From Chitinophagaceae bacterium (GTDB taxonomy: Bacteria > Bacteroidota > Bacteroidia > Chitinophagales > Chitinophagaceae), in the NCBI GenBank assembly GCA_947463755.1, contig CANHUK010000056.1:1-7943 (forward strand): a stretch of DNA of 7,943 nucleotides, given 5' to 3'. Below are positions 1 through 6,849 of this stretch, in pieces. Within the stretch, counting starts at the first letter, position 1. Each line of letters starts with the position of its first letter. Below the pieces are notes generated by a model, which searched no databases, was not told where the DNA came from, and was given only the letters and a program-made list of their open reading frames with translations. The translations under genes were made by a program, and so were the position numbers.

Positions 1-422
1 AGTTTATCGATGTCTTCATCCACACAGCGGGGATCATAGACCTTACCAATTCCCAGGGTGGAATATCCCTGAGCGCGCAGATGCTGCGGAAGGGAAAGGA
101 TGTTAGGGTTCAGGTCGCGCATGCGGACCTCCATGTTGTACACTTTCGTATGATCGGGCCGCATGCCCGTCATCAGACTGGCACGGGTCGGGCCGCAGAC
201 CGCCTGCTGACAATAGTTCGAAAGAAAAACAGTTCCGGAAGCAGCCAGCCGGTCGATGTTCGGAGTCCTGGCAATGCGGCTGCCGTAAGCACCGATCTCC
301 GGTTTGAGGTCATCGATGGCGATGAATAGTATATTGGGGCGCTTCTGCTGTGCTTCGGCCTCAGCCGGTCGAAACAACATCAGCGAGGTCGTAAGTACAA
401 GGCTCAGCATTTTTTTGATCAT
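1..422 (-). CDS. Sulfatase, iduronate-2-sulfatase-like (N-terminal part, runs off left edge)
   Basis: This is the first 140 residues of a secreted type I sulfatase, and the rest lies beyond the left edge. It opens with a signal peptide (MIKKMLSLVLTTSLMLF, then an A-E-A site followed by Gln near residues 24-26). The sulfatase core starts at RPNILFIAIDDLK, where D37-D38 are the expected metal ligands. The maturation motif C76-G-P-T-R80 (C-x-P-x-R, bases 183-197) marks a Cys that would be converted to formylglycine, the catalytic residue for sulfate-ester hydrolysis. The context AVCGPTRASLMTGMRPD and the later LPQHLRAQGYSTLGIGKV resemble the iduronate-2-sulfatase-like group. The ATG at 422 begins the signal peptide; an in-frame ATG at 410 is an alternative. 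It follows the lyase gene by 78 bp and is probably the last visible gene of the operon. Family assignment is strong. The natural sulfated sugar is unknown, and resemblance to iduronate-2-sulfatase does not prove that substrate. Confidence 0.9.
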   Translation of the reverse strand, partial: MIKKMLSLVLTTSLMLFRPAEAEAQQKRPNILFIAIDDLKPEIGAYGSRIARTPNIDRLAASGTVFLSNYCQQAVCGPTRASLMTGMRPDHTKVYNMEVRMRDLNPNILSLPQHLRAQGYSTLGIGKVYDPRCVDEDIDK

Positions 423-482
423 GGGATGAGTTGTTCAGACTCCCAAGATATCGAATTAAAAAGCCTTGAGAACGATTAGAAT

Positions 483-498
483 CCGAAAACGATTTCGG
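483..498 (-). other. Small hairpin just after the lyase stop codon
   Basis: A perfect 6-bp inverted repeat (CCGAAA, 4-nt loop, TTTCGG) begins three bases past the lyase stop codon (501-503). On the transcribed strand it is followed by ATTCTAATCG, not by a U-run, so it does not look like a standard intrinsic terminator. It could stabilise or delimit the mRNA between the lyase and the downstream sulfatase, or be incidental. The rest of the 423-500 gap shows no convincing promoter. Confidence 0.3.
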
Positions 499-500
499 CT

Positions 501-1724
501 TCAGGGAGCGATCCAGATCAATGGATGACGAACCGGAAGATTACGGATCACCTCTTCCACCCGCGGAAATCTGGGCAGTTCGCGCCAGGTATCGAGCCAG
601 GCCGACTCACGGTAACGCACATACGAAAAAAGCAGATGGGGATGTGCGACCGGCCAGTAGTCCCAGTACATTACATCCTGCTTGTATGGCCAGCGCGACT
701 TATCAGCGACAAATGGATGCATCCATTCGATGGCGCGCCGCATCGTCCGGCCATCGGGCAGGCGAAGATCCCAAAGGTCATCCCCCGGCGTGGACAATAC
801 ATGACAGATGGTGGCCATAGCATCCAGGTTGAACAGCGAATATCCATATGGCTTGGTGCGGGCCAGTTCCAGCGGGAACCGTCCGGCACTGTCGAGCTGC
901 CCCGGCAACAAGACCTGCCGGAACTGCCGACGACAACTATCCATCCAGTATTGATCACCGGTGAACCGCGCGAATACCGCTACCTGCATGACCCAGCAGG
1001 TACCGTGGTTGTTCTTCGCCTGACCTTCCTGCACCCCGTAAGGATGCGTCGTCACCCACTTGATGTATTCAGAAAACCAGCGGCGGGCATCAGCCACGAC
1101 ATCTCCATCGACACCATCGGCATCACGCATGACATGCAGGGCCTGCGCGACCTCCATCATCTGGATCATGTCGATCACGCCGATGGAACGACCCGTCACC
1201 CGACCCTTGATCGCCTGGGCATACAACAGCGAAGGATTCATCAGCGTGCTCGTATCCGAGAACCAGGCATGCGCGTGCCGCATGGCATGACGCACATAAC
1301 GGCTTTCACCCGTGAGCAGCCAGGCGGAGGCCAGGTCGCCCATCAACCGGCTGAAACGGACCATCGCCCGACGATGCGAAAGAAAATTCGCAGGATTCGT
1401 CAGCCCGTCGCGCTGGATGTACGGACTGTCGGGATGAGCCGGATTTGGCCACCAATAGTCCCCCTCTGAAAAGAAGTCGTGCGGTCCTCCGGCAGAACGT
1501 TCGCTTCGGGTAGCTGTGACCGTTACCGGGGCCTCCTTCAGGGCAATGGCACCCGAATACAGAATATCCTGCCGGTACCAGGCCGCCACGGAATCGTACA
1601 GAGGCTGTGCAGCGGCTACACAGATGATATGAAAAAGGATGAAGGTCAACAAAGACCGGCGGAACGGGATCGACCCGGAACATCGCCGGAAAAAGACCAT
1701 TGCACTCGAATTATGATCGATCAT
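501..1724 (-). CDS. Secreted alginate-lyase-family polysaccharide lyase
   Basis: A 407-residue predicted exported lyase of the alginate-lyase superfamily (Pfam Alginate_lyase type, alpha/alpha-barrel fold, PL5/PL38-like). Such enzymes cleave uronic-acid polysaccharides by beta-elimination, leaving a 4,5-unsaturated uronate at the non-reducing end. With the start at 1724, a hydrophobic segment (SLLTFILFHIICVAAA) is followed by Gln at about residue 40. Family hallmarks are PRSAGG-like RSAGGPHDFFSEGDYWWPNP, LYAQAIKGRVTGRSIGVID, and the catalytic motif N238-N239-H240-G-T. The segment RFPLELARTKPYGYSLFN supplies Arg289 and Tyr293/Tyr295, spaced from the NNH motif much as the Arg/Tyr pair is in PL5 lyases. 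The open frame extends to 1871, but that would overlap the cupin gene by 128 bp without a signal peptide at the front. ATG 1724, 19 bp past the cupin stop, or ATG 1700 is more plausible. The substrate could be alginate, glucuronan or a mixed glucuronic-acid polymer; the sequence does not decide. Confidence 0.87.
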   Translation of the reverse strand: MIDHNSSAMVFFRRCSGSIPFRRSLLTFILFHIICVAAAQPLYDSVAAWYRQDILYSGAIALKEAPVTVTATRSERSAGGPHDFFSEGDYWWPNPAHPDSPYIQRDGLTNPANFLSHRRAMVRFSRLMGDLASAWLLTGESRYVRHAMRHAHAWFSDTSTLMNPSLLYAQAIKGRVTGRSIGVIDMIQMMEVAQALHVMRDADGVDGDVVADARRWFSEYIKWVTTHPYGVQEGQAKNNHGTCWVMQVAVFARFTGDQYWMDSCRRQFRQVLLPGQLDSAGRFPLELARTKPYGYSLFNLDAMATICHVLSTPGDDLWDLRLPDGRTMRRAIEWMHPFVADKSRWPYKQDVMYWDYWPVAHPHLLFSYVRYRESAWLDTWRELPRFPRVEEVIRNLPVRHPLIWIAP

Positions 1725-1743
1725 CGGTGAAGGATATAGGTAC

Positions 1744-2079
1744 TTAAACCAGGTCCTCGCGCATCGGGCTGAAAACATCCACCAGGGTACCATCCTCAAT
1801 GCAGATGGCGCCATGGACGACATCCGGAGGGATATAATAGGCATCGCCCGCCCGAAGTCTGCGGGATTCACCTCCGATGCTCACCTCGAACACGCCGGAC
1901 TCGATGTGCGTGATCTGTGAATGCGGGTGTTGATGCAGGGTGCCGATCCCTCCCTTTCTGAACTCCACACGCACCATCATCAGTTGCCGGTCGTATCCCA
2001 TGACCTTGCGGCGAATGAGTGGATCCACGGTCTCCCATGCAATGGCAGCATCCTCAATGAACGGGTTTGTTGCTTTCAT
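1744..2079 (-). CDS. kdgF: KdgF-like cupin, unsaturated-uronate ring opening
   Basis: A 111-residue single-domain cupin without a signal peptide, hence cytosolic. It closely matches the KdgF pattern. Members of that family convert cyclic 4,5-unsaturated uronates released by pectin or alginate lyases into the linear keto form (4-deoxy-L-threo-5-hexosulose uronate), speeding entry to the 2-keto-3-deoxygluconate pathway. Cupin motif 1 is H49-x-H51-x3-Q55 and motif 2 contains H89 (IPPDVVHG); these are the predicted divalent-metal ligands. The near-terminal DVFSPMRED block carries Asp101 and Arg107, conserved in KdgF and placed at the active site. The usual KdgF length is about 110 residues, which supports the ATG at 2079 (MKATNPFIED). 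In-frame upstream codons at 2115 and 2217 would add an unsupported N-terminal extension, and 2217 would overlap the previous stop. It lies 19 bp ahead of the lyase that would make its substrate. The family call is firm; the exact uronate is inferred. Confidence 0.85.
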   Translation of the reverse strand: MKATNPFIEDAAIAWETVDPLIRRKVMGYDRQLMMVRVEFRKGGIGTLHQHPHSQITHIESGVFEVSIGGESRRLRAGDAYYIPPDVVHGAICIEDGTLVDVFSPMREDLV

Positions 2080-2137
2080 GTCGTCTTGGCTGCGGTCTGT
2101 CTGCAACAGACCCATATTCAGGAAAATGATAATCACA

Positions 2138-2168
2138 CGAAGATAGGATTCGCAGGTGGGCAAACAAC
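2138..2168 (-). promoter_or_regulatory. Weak Bacteroidota-type promoter candidate before the cupin
   Basis: The 134-bp gap 2080-2213 is the largest inside the gene string. On the minus strand it contains TATCTTCG (2138-2145), one mismatch from the Bacteroidota -7 pattern TAnnTTTG, with GTTG (2165-2168) 19 bp upstream in place of the -33 TTTG. A start site would fall about 50 bp before the cupin ATG. Both elements are imperfect, so an internal promoter is only a possibility. No terminator-like hairpin is evident in this gap. Confidence 0.22.
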
Positions 2169-2213
2169 CACACCCCGAAAACCTTTCGATCTTCGGATAC
2201 ACTTGAGAACCGC

Positions 2214-3599
2214 TCAATCCAAAGATGACCAGGCGGCAAATCGATCGATCACAGGCCTCCCAACCGATCCGATGACCCTCAGTCGCAGTCGGTCACCTTT
2301 CAGCGGAGATGGCAAACGATGCAGAAACCGATATCCGACCGAAGTTCCCTGCACCACCGTCTTCCAACTTCCCCGGTCCCGCACTTCCACGATAAATTCC
2401 CGGATCCGCTGTCCTTCGGGCAAAGACTCCGCCAGATCGATCAGATCAAAGGTCTCCCCCTTCGGTATCTGCATCTCAAGGACCGGACCCTCGCCGGAAA
2501 TCTTTGCCACCGGCCTGGAGAACATCCGATCCAACCGCGTCCGGAGTGCTTTCAGCGTATCCGCATCCGCCTGAGGGAACAGACCATCCGGCCCGGGCGT
2601 AACACCCAGGATCAGCGTGGAATTATGCCCGACCGAGCCCATATACATCCGGGTCAGGCGGTCCACCGACTGGATCGCACCCTCATCCTGTGGCTCCCAA
2701 AACCATTCGTGACGGCCACGCGCACCGCGTAAAGGGGCATCAGACATGGCCGGCATATAATATTTGCCTTCCGGATCTCCGGTCTTCAGCAGTTTGAAAT
2801 CATTGGCCATCACAACCGCCTGGTTCGTGGAATGTGAATAGGGAAATGGATAGTTCGACCAGCAAGGATAGGGCACCGTACCTGACTCGGATCCCCCCCA
2901 ACGTATGTCCGCCCGCTGACTATTGTGATAGAAGATGGCGCCGGGCTGCAGCCGCTGCGCGATCGGCAGGATATCAGGACCACCCAGTTCCGGACCATGG
3001 GCACCGCCATCAAACCAGATGAAAAAAAGCGGACCATACTTGCTGAGGAGTTCCTCCGTCATCCGCTCGCAGTAACGATTGTACCAGTCCTGCCGACGTT
3101 TGGCGAATTCCGACGTGCCTTCTGTCTTGAAGTCATACACGCCCAGGAACGAGTTCCAACGTATACCAATGTACACGCCGGGCAGGATGCCGTATTTCCG
3201 GCAGGAGGCCACGAAATCCGCAAACACATCGCCTTTCCCATCACGCCAACGTACGGATTTCAACGAATAAGGGTTAACCTCACTCTGGTACAAAGCAAAT
3301 CCTGTCTCATGCGTCACGGTCAGGATGGCAAACTTCCCGCCCCCATCCCGGATCGCCCGGATCCACTGGTCCGTATCCAGCTGTTGAGGATCGAAGATCT
3401 GATGATCGGGCATCGGCGTGATACGATTCTGCCCCTGATTATATGGCTTCCCGTCAAATACATGCAGATCATAGGAAACAAGTACCCCATACTCCGCCCG
3501 CTGCCATTGCATTTGTACCGGTGTGGGCAACGGAACCTGTGCCTGAGCCCGAAAACCGGCCAGGATCACCCAAAGACAGTATACATATGTGATTCGCAT
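2214..3599 (-). CDS. Secreted GH29-family protein with altered fucose pocket
   Basis: A 461-residue predicted exported glycoside hydrolase of family 29 (alpha-L-fucosidase fold). The signal peptide is residues 1-20, ending AQA before Gln21. The barrel spans about 25-350, with the nucleophile motif FFIWFDGGA (Asp197) and RWGGSESG, where Glu238 aligns with the acid/base of the RWxGxExG motif of GH29 subfamily B. A beta-sandwich-like C-terminal domain covers about 365-461 (GQRIREFIVEV ... VQGTSVGYRFLHRLP). Compared gap-free with the neighbouring fucosidase, residues that bind fucose in characterised GH29 enzymes are replaced: FHYG His becomes Ser42, the Glu-Trp pair becomes Pro52-Tyr53, and KHHDGF becomes THETGF (His97 kept, second His replaced by Glu98). 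It may therefore act on a modified fucose or another sugar, or be weakly active. Annotation pipelines would probably call it alpha-L-fucosidase. It starts 11 bp after the sulfatase stop, implying co-transcription. Confidence 0.87.
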   Translation of the reverse strand: MRITYVYCLWVILAGFRAQAQVPLPTPVQMQWQRAEYGVLVSYDLHVFDGKPYNQGQNRITPMPDHQIFDPQQLDTDQWIRAIRDGGGKFAILTVTHETGFALYQSEVNPYSLKSVRWRDGKGDVFADFVASCRKYGILPGVYIGIRWNSFLGVYDFKTEGTSEFAKRRQDWYNRYCERMTEELLSKYGPLFFIWFDGGAHGPELGGPDILPIAQRLQPGAIFYHNSQRADIRWGGSESGTVPYPCWSNYPFPYSHSTNQAVVMANDFKLLKTGDPEGKYYMPAMSDAPLRGARGRHEWFWEPQDEGAIQSVDRLTRMYMGSVGHNSTLILGVTPGPDGLFPQADADTLKALRTRLDRMFSRPVAKISGEGPVLEMQIPKGETFDLIDLAESLPEGQRIREFIVEVRDRGSWKTVVQGTSVGYRFLHRLPSPLKGDRLRLRVIGSVGRPVIDRFAAWSSLD

Positions 3600-3610
3600 C
3601 AGTTCAGCCT

Positions 3611-5152
3611 TTATTCGTGAGGATAAGGCACAGGACGCCCGGTGGACTTGAATCCCGGCATGGGCGTTTTCATCTGCTTCAGTCGCTCCCCAAGCAAGAT
3701 CGAGAGCGCACGAACCCTGTCGGGATATTGACCCGACAGGTCCTGCGTCTCCCCGATATCGTTCCTTATATTATATAACTCCTTCTTCCCCGTGCGCAGG
3801 GAGACGATCAGCTTCCAATCCCCCCGGGCCACGGCACTGTAGAAATTGATGGCCGGTCCATCCTGCGATGTCCATTTGACCGGAAAATGCCAGTAAAGCG
3901 TTCGCTCGCCCAGATCCTTGACCCTCCCTGAAAGCAATGGAACCAGATCCTGTCCATCCACCGTCTGCAGTACCCGGGGCTGCCGGATACCGGCCATGCT
4001 CAGAATGGTCGGGAACAGATCCTCCACGCTGACAGGCGTTTCCACCCTCGATCCCGGCTTGATGACGCCGGGCCAGCGGATCAGCATGGGATTGCGGATC
4101 CCTCCTTCATAGAGCGACCCCTTACCCGCACGCAACGGGAGATTATGGGTATGCGGCTGTCCGCCCCGGAGCCCCTGAAGACTCAGTCCCCCATTATCAC
4201 TCATGAAAAAGATGATCGTATTCCGATCCGCACCCTTCGCCTTAAGGAAGTCCAGGAGATCCCCCAGACTCTTGTCCATTCCTTCCACCAGCGTGGCGTA
4301 GGCCGCCTCTGTACTGTCGAGCCCCATGTCCAGATAACGCTGCAAATACCTCGGATCCGACATGATGGGCGTATGCACCGCGTAGTGCGACAAATGCAGG
4401 AAGAAAGGCTGGCCATTGCGGATCGGGGCTTCGAGTGATCGAAGCGCCTCCCGGGTCAGGGCTTCAGTGAGAAAAGTTCCGGTGCCGTGATAGGCCTGCA
4501 GGTCCGGAACCGCCTGGATCGTGGGCTTCATCGGCACATTCCCGTAATTGTCTTCCGACCGGTAACTCTGCGGATGACCGGCAGAATGACCGGCTATGTT
4601 CACCTGAAAGCCGAGGGCCAGGGGATTGGATCCGGGCGTGCCGCTGGATCCCCAGTGCGCCTTGCCCACATGGATGGTATGATAGCCGGCATCGTTCAAC
4701 AGGGCTGGCAGCGGCGTGGCATGCACAGTGCCCGGAATTCCTGCGACGGGACTCAATCCATTGTGATTCCACACAGCAGGGAGCATCTCGGGATCCGGTC
4801 CGTCTGTGTTTCGGTCCCGGAACGGAGAGGTCCAGTTAACGACATGATGCCGCGTGGGGTTCATCCCCGTGATCATGCTCACCCGACTTGGGGTACAGAC
4901 CGAAGATGCATAAGCGCGCGTCATTCGGGCACCCTCAGCCGCGAGCCGCTCCATCCCCGGCGTACGATATCGCCGGTTCAGAGGCGTCGCCTCCTTCCAG
5001 AATGGCACCGAACAGTCTTGCCAGCCCATGTCGTCCACCACGAACATGATGATATTGGGACGGGTTGCAGACGTTTTAGAAGGCTGGGCAGATAACGACA
5101 AAAAAAGAAACAGGGCGGGGATCACCCGGATCATGCGGATCAAGCGGAGCAT
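3611..5152 (-). CDS. Secreted Cys-type (formylglycine) sulfatase
   Basis: A 513-residue predicted exported type I sulfatase that hydrolyses sulfate esters on glycans. Numbering is from the ATG at 5152, whose product begins with a compact signal peptide (MLRLIRMIRVIPALFLFLSLSA, then Gln). The in-frame ATG at 5194 would add 14 unsupported residues and is the alternative start. The core carries PNIIMFVVDDMGWQD (Asp40-Asp41, metal ligands), the formylglycine motif C86-T-P-S-R90 in SSVCTPSRVSMITG, VGKAHWG (Lys164, His166), the HYAVHTP His260, FFMSDNGG (Asp319-Asn320, metal ligands) and AGKGSLYEGG (Lys344). All expected catalytic residues are present, and the length is normal for a bacterial S1 sulfatase. 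It needs a formylglycine-generating enzyme, which is not in this window. It differs clearly from the iduronate-2-sulfatase-like gene at the left edge, so the two probably remove sulfate from different positions or sugars. The subfamily is not assigned. It sits 54 bp after one GH29 gene and 11 bp before the other. Confidence 0.93.
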   Translation of the reverse strand: MLRLIRMIRVIPALFLFLSLSAQPSKTSATRPNIIMFVVDDMGWQDCSVPFWKEATPLNRRYRTPGMERLAAEGARMTRAYASSVCTPSRVSMITGMNPTRHHVVNWTSPFRDRNTDGPDPEMLPAVWNHNGLSPVAGIPGTVHATPLPALLNDAGYHTIHVGKAHWGSSGTPGSNPLALGFQVNIAGHSAGHPQSYRSEDNYGNVPMKPTIQAVPDLQAYHGTGTFLTEALTREALRSLEAPIRNGQPFFLHLSHYAVHTPIMSDPRYLQRYLDMGLDSTEAAYATLVEGMDKSLGDLLDFLKAKGADRNTIIFFMSDNGGLSLQGLRGGQPHTHNLPLRAGKGSLYEGGIRNPMLIRWPGVIKPGSRVETPVSVEDLFPTILSMAGIRQPRVLQTVDGQDLVPLLSGRVKDLGERTLYWHFPVKWTSQDGPAINFYSAVARGDWKLIVSLRTGKKELYNIRNDIGETQDLSGQYPDRVRALSILLGERLKQMKTPMPGFKSTGRPVPYPHE

Positions 5153-5206
5153 TGATGATGTATTTGAATGGAATGTAACAAATTTCACCGGCATGTGCCA
5201 TGGTCA

Positions 5207-6709
5207 TCAATGGTACAGGCCAAAGGCTGCCAGATGAAGTTCCCCCCGGCCTTCCGGGAATCGCAATCGTACCCGGTCGGCCGTCACCATCGGAAATCTC
5301 AACAGACGCTTGTAGCCGACCGTCGTCCCCTGAATGATCTCCTTCCAGGCTCCATTCACATACAGCTCCAGGATGAACGTCTCTATCCGCTGCCCATGTC
5401 GGATATTCTCCTGTAGTGCCAGCACACTGTAGGTTGCGGGCGACTTGAAAATCAACTCAATAGCTCCCGTTCCGGGTGAAAAGGTAAGATCTGTCGCGTC
5501 GCTGGCATCTGTGAGCTTCCGGATCGAACCCTTGCCGATCGGGGAAACTGCCCGGGCGACCAGGTTGGTATCGAAAATGGCTGCGCGTAATGCTGACCAC
5601 TCCGTTAAACGGAGGCTGTCACTTGAATGAATGCGACCGCGGCGATCGGGCGGAATATTAAGGAGCAGCACCCCGTTGCGACCGACAGAACTGAAATAGA
5701 TGTCATTCAGCTTTTCGGTAGACTTAACCTGGGCATCCTCCTTTTCATGGTAAAACCAGCCCGGCCGGATGGAGACATCTGTCTCCGCAGGATACCAGAC
5801 CAGGGCCCTGGCCTTTTTCAACTTATCGCGACTGCCCAGGTCACTGCCCGTCATGTCTCCGATCGGTTTGATCTCAAGCCCCTGTTGAGACCCCGCTGCC
5901 ACCGCCGCCGGATCAATGTTATTGGCCGGCACAACGCTCCACTCCGTTTCACGTCCATATCCCGTCTCTGTTCCGACCCAGCGTACATCCGGCCCCATGA
6001 TAGCGATCACCGCCTCCGGCTGCAGTTGTCGGATCAGCCGATACCAGCGCGGAAAATCATACACCTGACGCTTACCATTCGGACCTTCTCCATTGGCACC
6101 ATCAAACCAAACCTCATCGACCTTCCCATAGCGGGTCAGCAGTTCAGTGAGTTGGGCGACAAAAAAATCGTTGTAGGCATCGGTCCCGTACATGGGTGCA
6201 TTGCGGTCCCACGGCGAAAGATAAACCCCGAAACCAATGTCATGTTTGCGACAGGCTTCAGCCACCTCACGAACCACATCACCCTTTCCGCCCTTCCAGG
6301 GACTGCTTTCCACAGAGTGATCCGTCACCTCGCTCGGCCAGAGGCAGAAACCATCATGGTGCTTCGCCGTGATGATCACCTGCTTGATGCCGGCAGCCTT
6401 TACCGTCCGGATCCACTGATCAGCATCCAGGTCCGTTGGGTTGAACAACCGGGGATCCTCCTTGCCGTCACCCCACTCCCGACCGGTGTAAGTATTGATA
6501 CCATAATGAAAGAAGGCGGTCAACTCCAGCTGCTGCCAGCGAAGTTGACGTGGCGAAGGCTTGAGGGAAGCTGCCTTCCTCACAATGGATGACATGTCTT
6601 CTGCAGAGTCCAGCAGTACGAAGGGGGTGGACTGGGCCGTCGCCATGGCGACCGGCAACAACATGAAGCCAATCATCTTGCACAAAAAACCTGGAATCCG
6701 ACTCATCAT
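5207..6709 (-). CDS. Secreted GH29 alpha-L-fucosidase (subfamily B-like)
   Basis: A 500-residue predicted exported alpha-L-fucosidase that removes fucose from glycans by a retaining mechanism. With the ATG at 6709 the signal peptide is MMSRIPGFLCKMIGFMLLPVAMATA, then Gln26. The barrel has an intact fucose pocket: FFHYG (His68), TGREWGDG (Glu78-Trp79) and TAKHHDGF (His117-His118). The nucleophile is Asp203 in EVWFDGANGEG. RWVGTETG supplies Glu248 as presumed acid/base, 45 residues on, as in GH29-B enzymes, which generally prefer alpha-1,3/1,4-linked branched fucose. The barrel closes with VLLLNIPPDRRGRI near 347-360. The C-terminal 100 or so residues form a beta-sandwich-like domain (GQRIETFILELYVNGAW, QGTTVGYKRLLRFP), related to that of the second GH29 protein. 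An open frame reaches 6775, but that adds 22 residues before the signal peptide. It is the first gene after the long non-coding region and probably the first of the operon. Linkage specificity is inferred from the motif class. Confidence 0.93.
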   Translation of the reverse strand: MMSRIPGFLCKMIGFMLLPVAMATAQSTPFVLLDSAEDMSSIVRKAASLKPSPRQLRWQQLELTAFFHYGINTYTGREWGDGKEDPRLFNPTDLDADQWIRTVKAAGIKQVIITAKHHDGFCLWPSEVTDHSVESSPWKGGKGDVVREVAEACRKHDIGFGVYLSPWDRNAPMYGTDAYNDFFVAQLTELLTRYGKVDEVWFDGANGEGPNGKRQVYDFPRWYRLIRQLQPEAVIAIMGPDVRWVGTETGYGRETEWSVVPANNIDPAAVAAGSQQGLEIKPIGDMTGSDLGSRDKLKKARALVWYPAETDVSIRPGWFYHEKEDAQVKSTEKLNDIYFSSVGRNGVLLLNIPPDRRGRIHSSDSLRLTEWSALRAAIFDTNLVARAVSPIGKGSIRKLTDASDATDLTFSPGTGAIELIFKSPATYSVLALQENIRHGQRIETFILELYVNGAWKEIIQGTTVGYKRLLRFPMVTADRVRLRFPEGRGELHLAAFGLYH

Positions 6710-6790
6710 GGAATGAATTATTGAAAAGGGAATGTACGACGAAGAAGGGAAAACACGATGCCAGACCATCAACATGAAGATGCCGGCCGG

Positions 6791-6819
6791 CCGGTCACAG
6801 ACCCTGATCTTCAGACCGG
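6791..6819 (-). other. Possible hairpin in the operon leader
   Basis: CCGGTC (6791-6796) and GACCGG (6814-6819) form a perfect 6-bp GC-rich stem around a 17-nt loop, about 80-110 nt upstream of the fucosidase start at 6709. It overlaps the palindrome CCGGCCGGCCGG (6783-6794), so alternative pairings exist. If transcription starts in the AT-rich DNA to the right, this element would be in the 5' leader. No U-run follows, so it is not an intrinsic terminator. A role is unproven. Confidence 0.28.
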
Positions 6820-6849
6820 ATCCGCAATACCAGGTACTTCATAATTTTT

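Noticed and set aside
525..1469. Long plus-strand open frame of 314 codons opposite the lyase gene
   Set aside because: It lies entirely antisense to a lyase with recognisable catalytic motifs, its translation is rich in His, Arg and Pro without family motifs, and it is explained by the high GC of the coding strand.
1725..1871. Extension of the lyase to an upstream ATG at 1871
   Set aside because: It would overlap the KdgF-like gene by 128 bp and put 49 extra residues before the signal peptide. The starts at 1724 or 1700 fit better.
2080..2217. Extension of the cupin to an ATG at 2217 giving 157 residues
   Set aside because: KdgF proteins are about 110 residues. The extension overlaps the preceding stop codon and has no similarity to the family.
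2925..3620. Plus-strand open frame of 231 codons opposite the second GH29 gene
   Set aside because: It is a shadow of the minus-strand coding region, with low-complexity basic composition and no motif.
5627..6592. Plus-strand open frame of 321 codons opposite the first fucosidase
   Set aside because: It is antisense to a GH29 gene with an intact active site and shows no recognisable domain or signal sequence.
6783..6794. CCGGCCGGCCGG palindrome as a recombination or attachment site
   Set aside because: It is a simple GC tandem of CCGG units with no matching second copy, integrase or element boundary in the window. It is kept only as part of the leader description.
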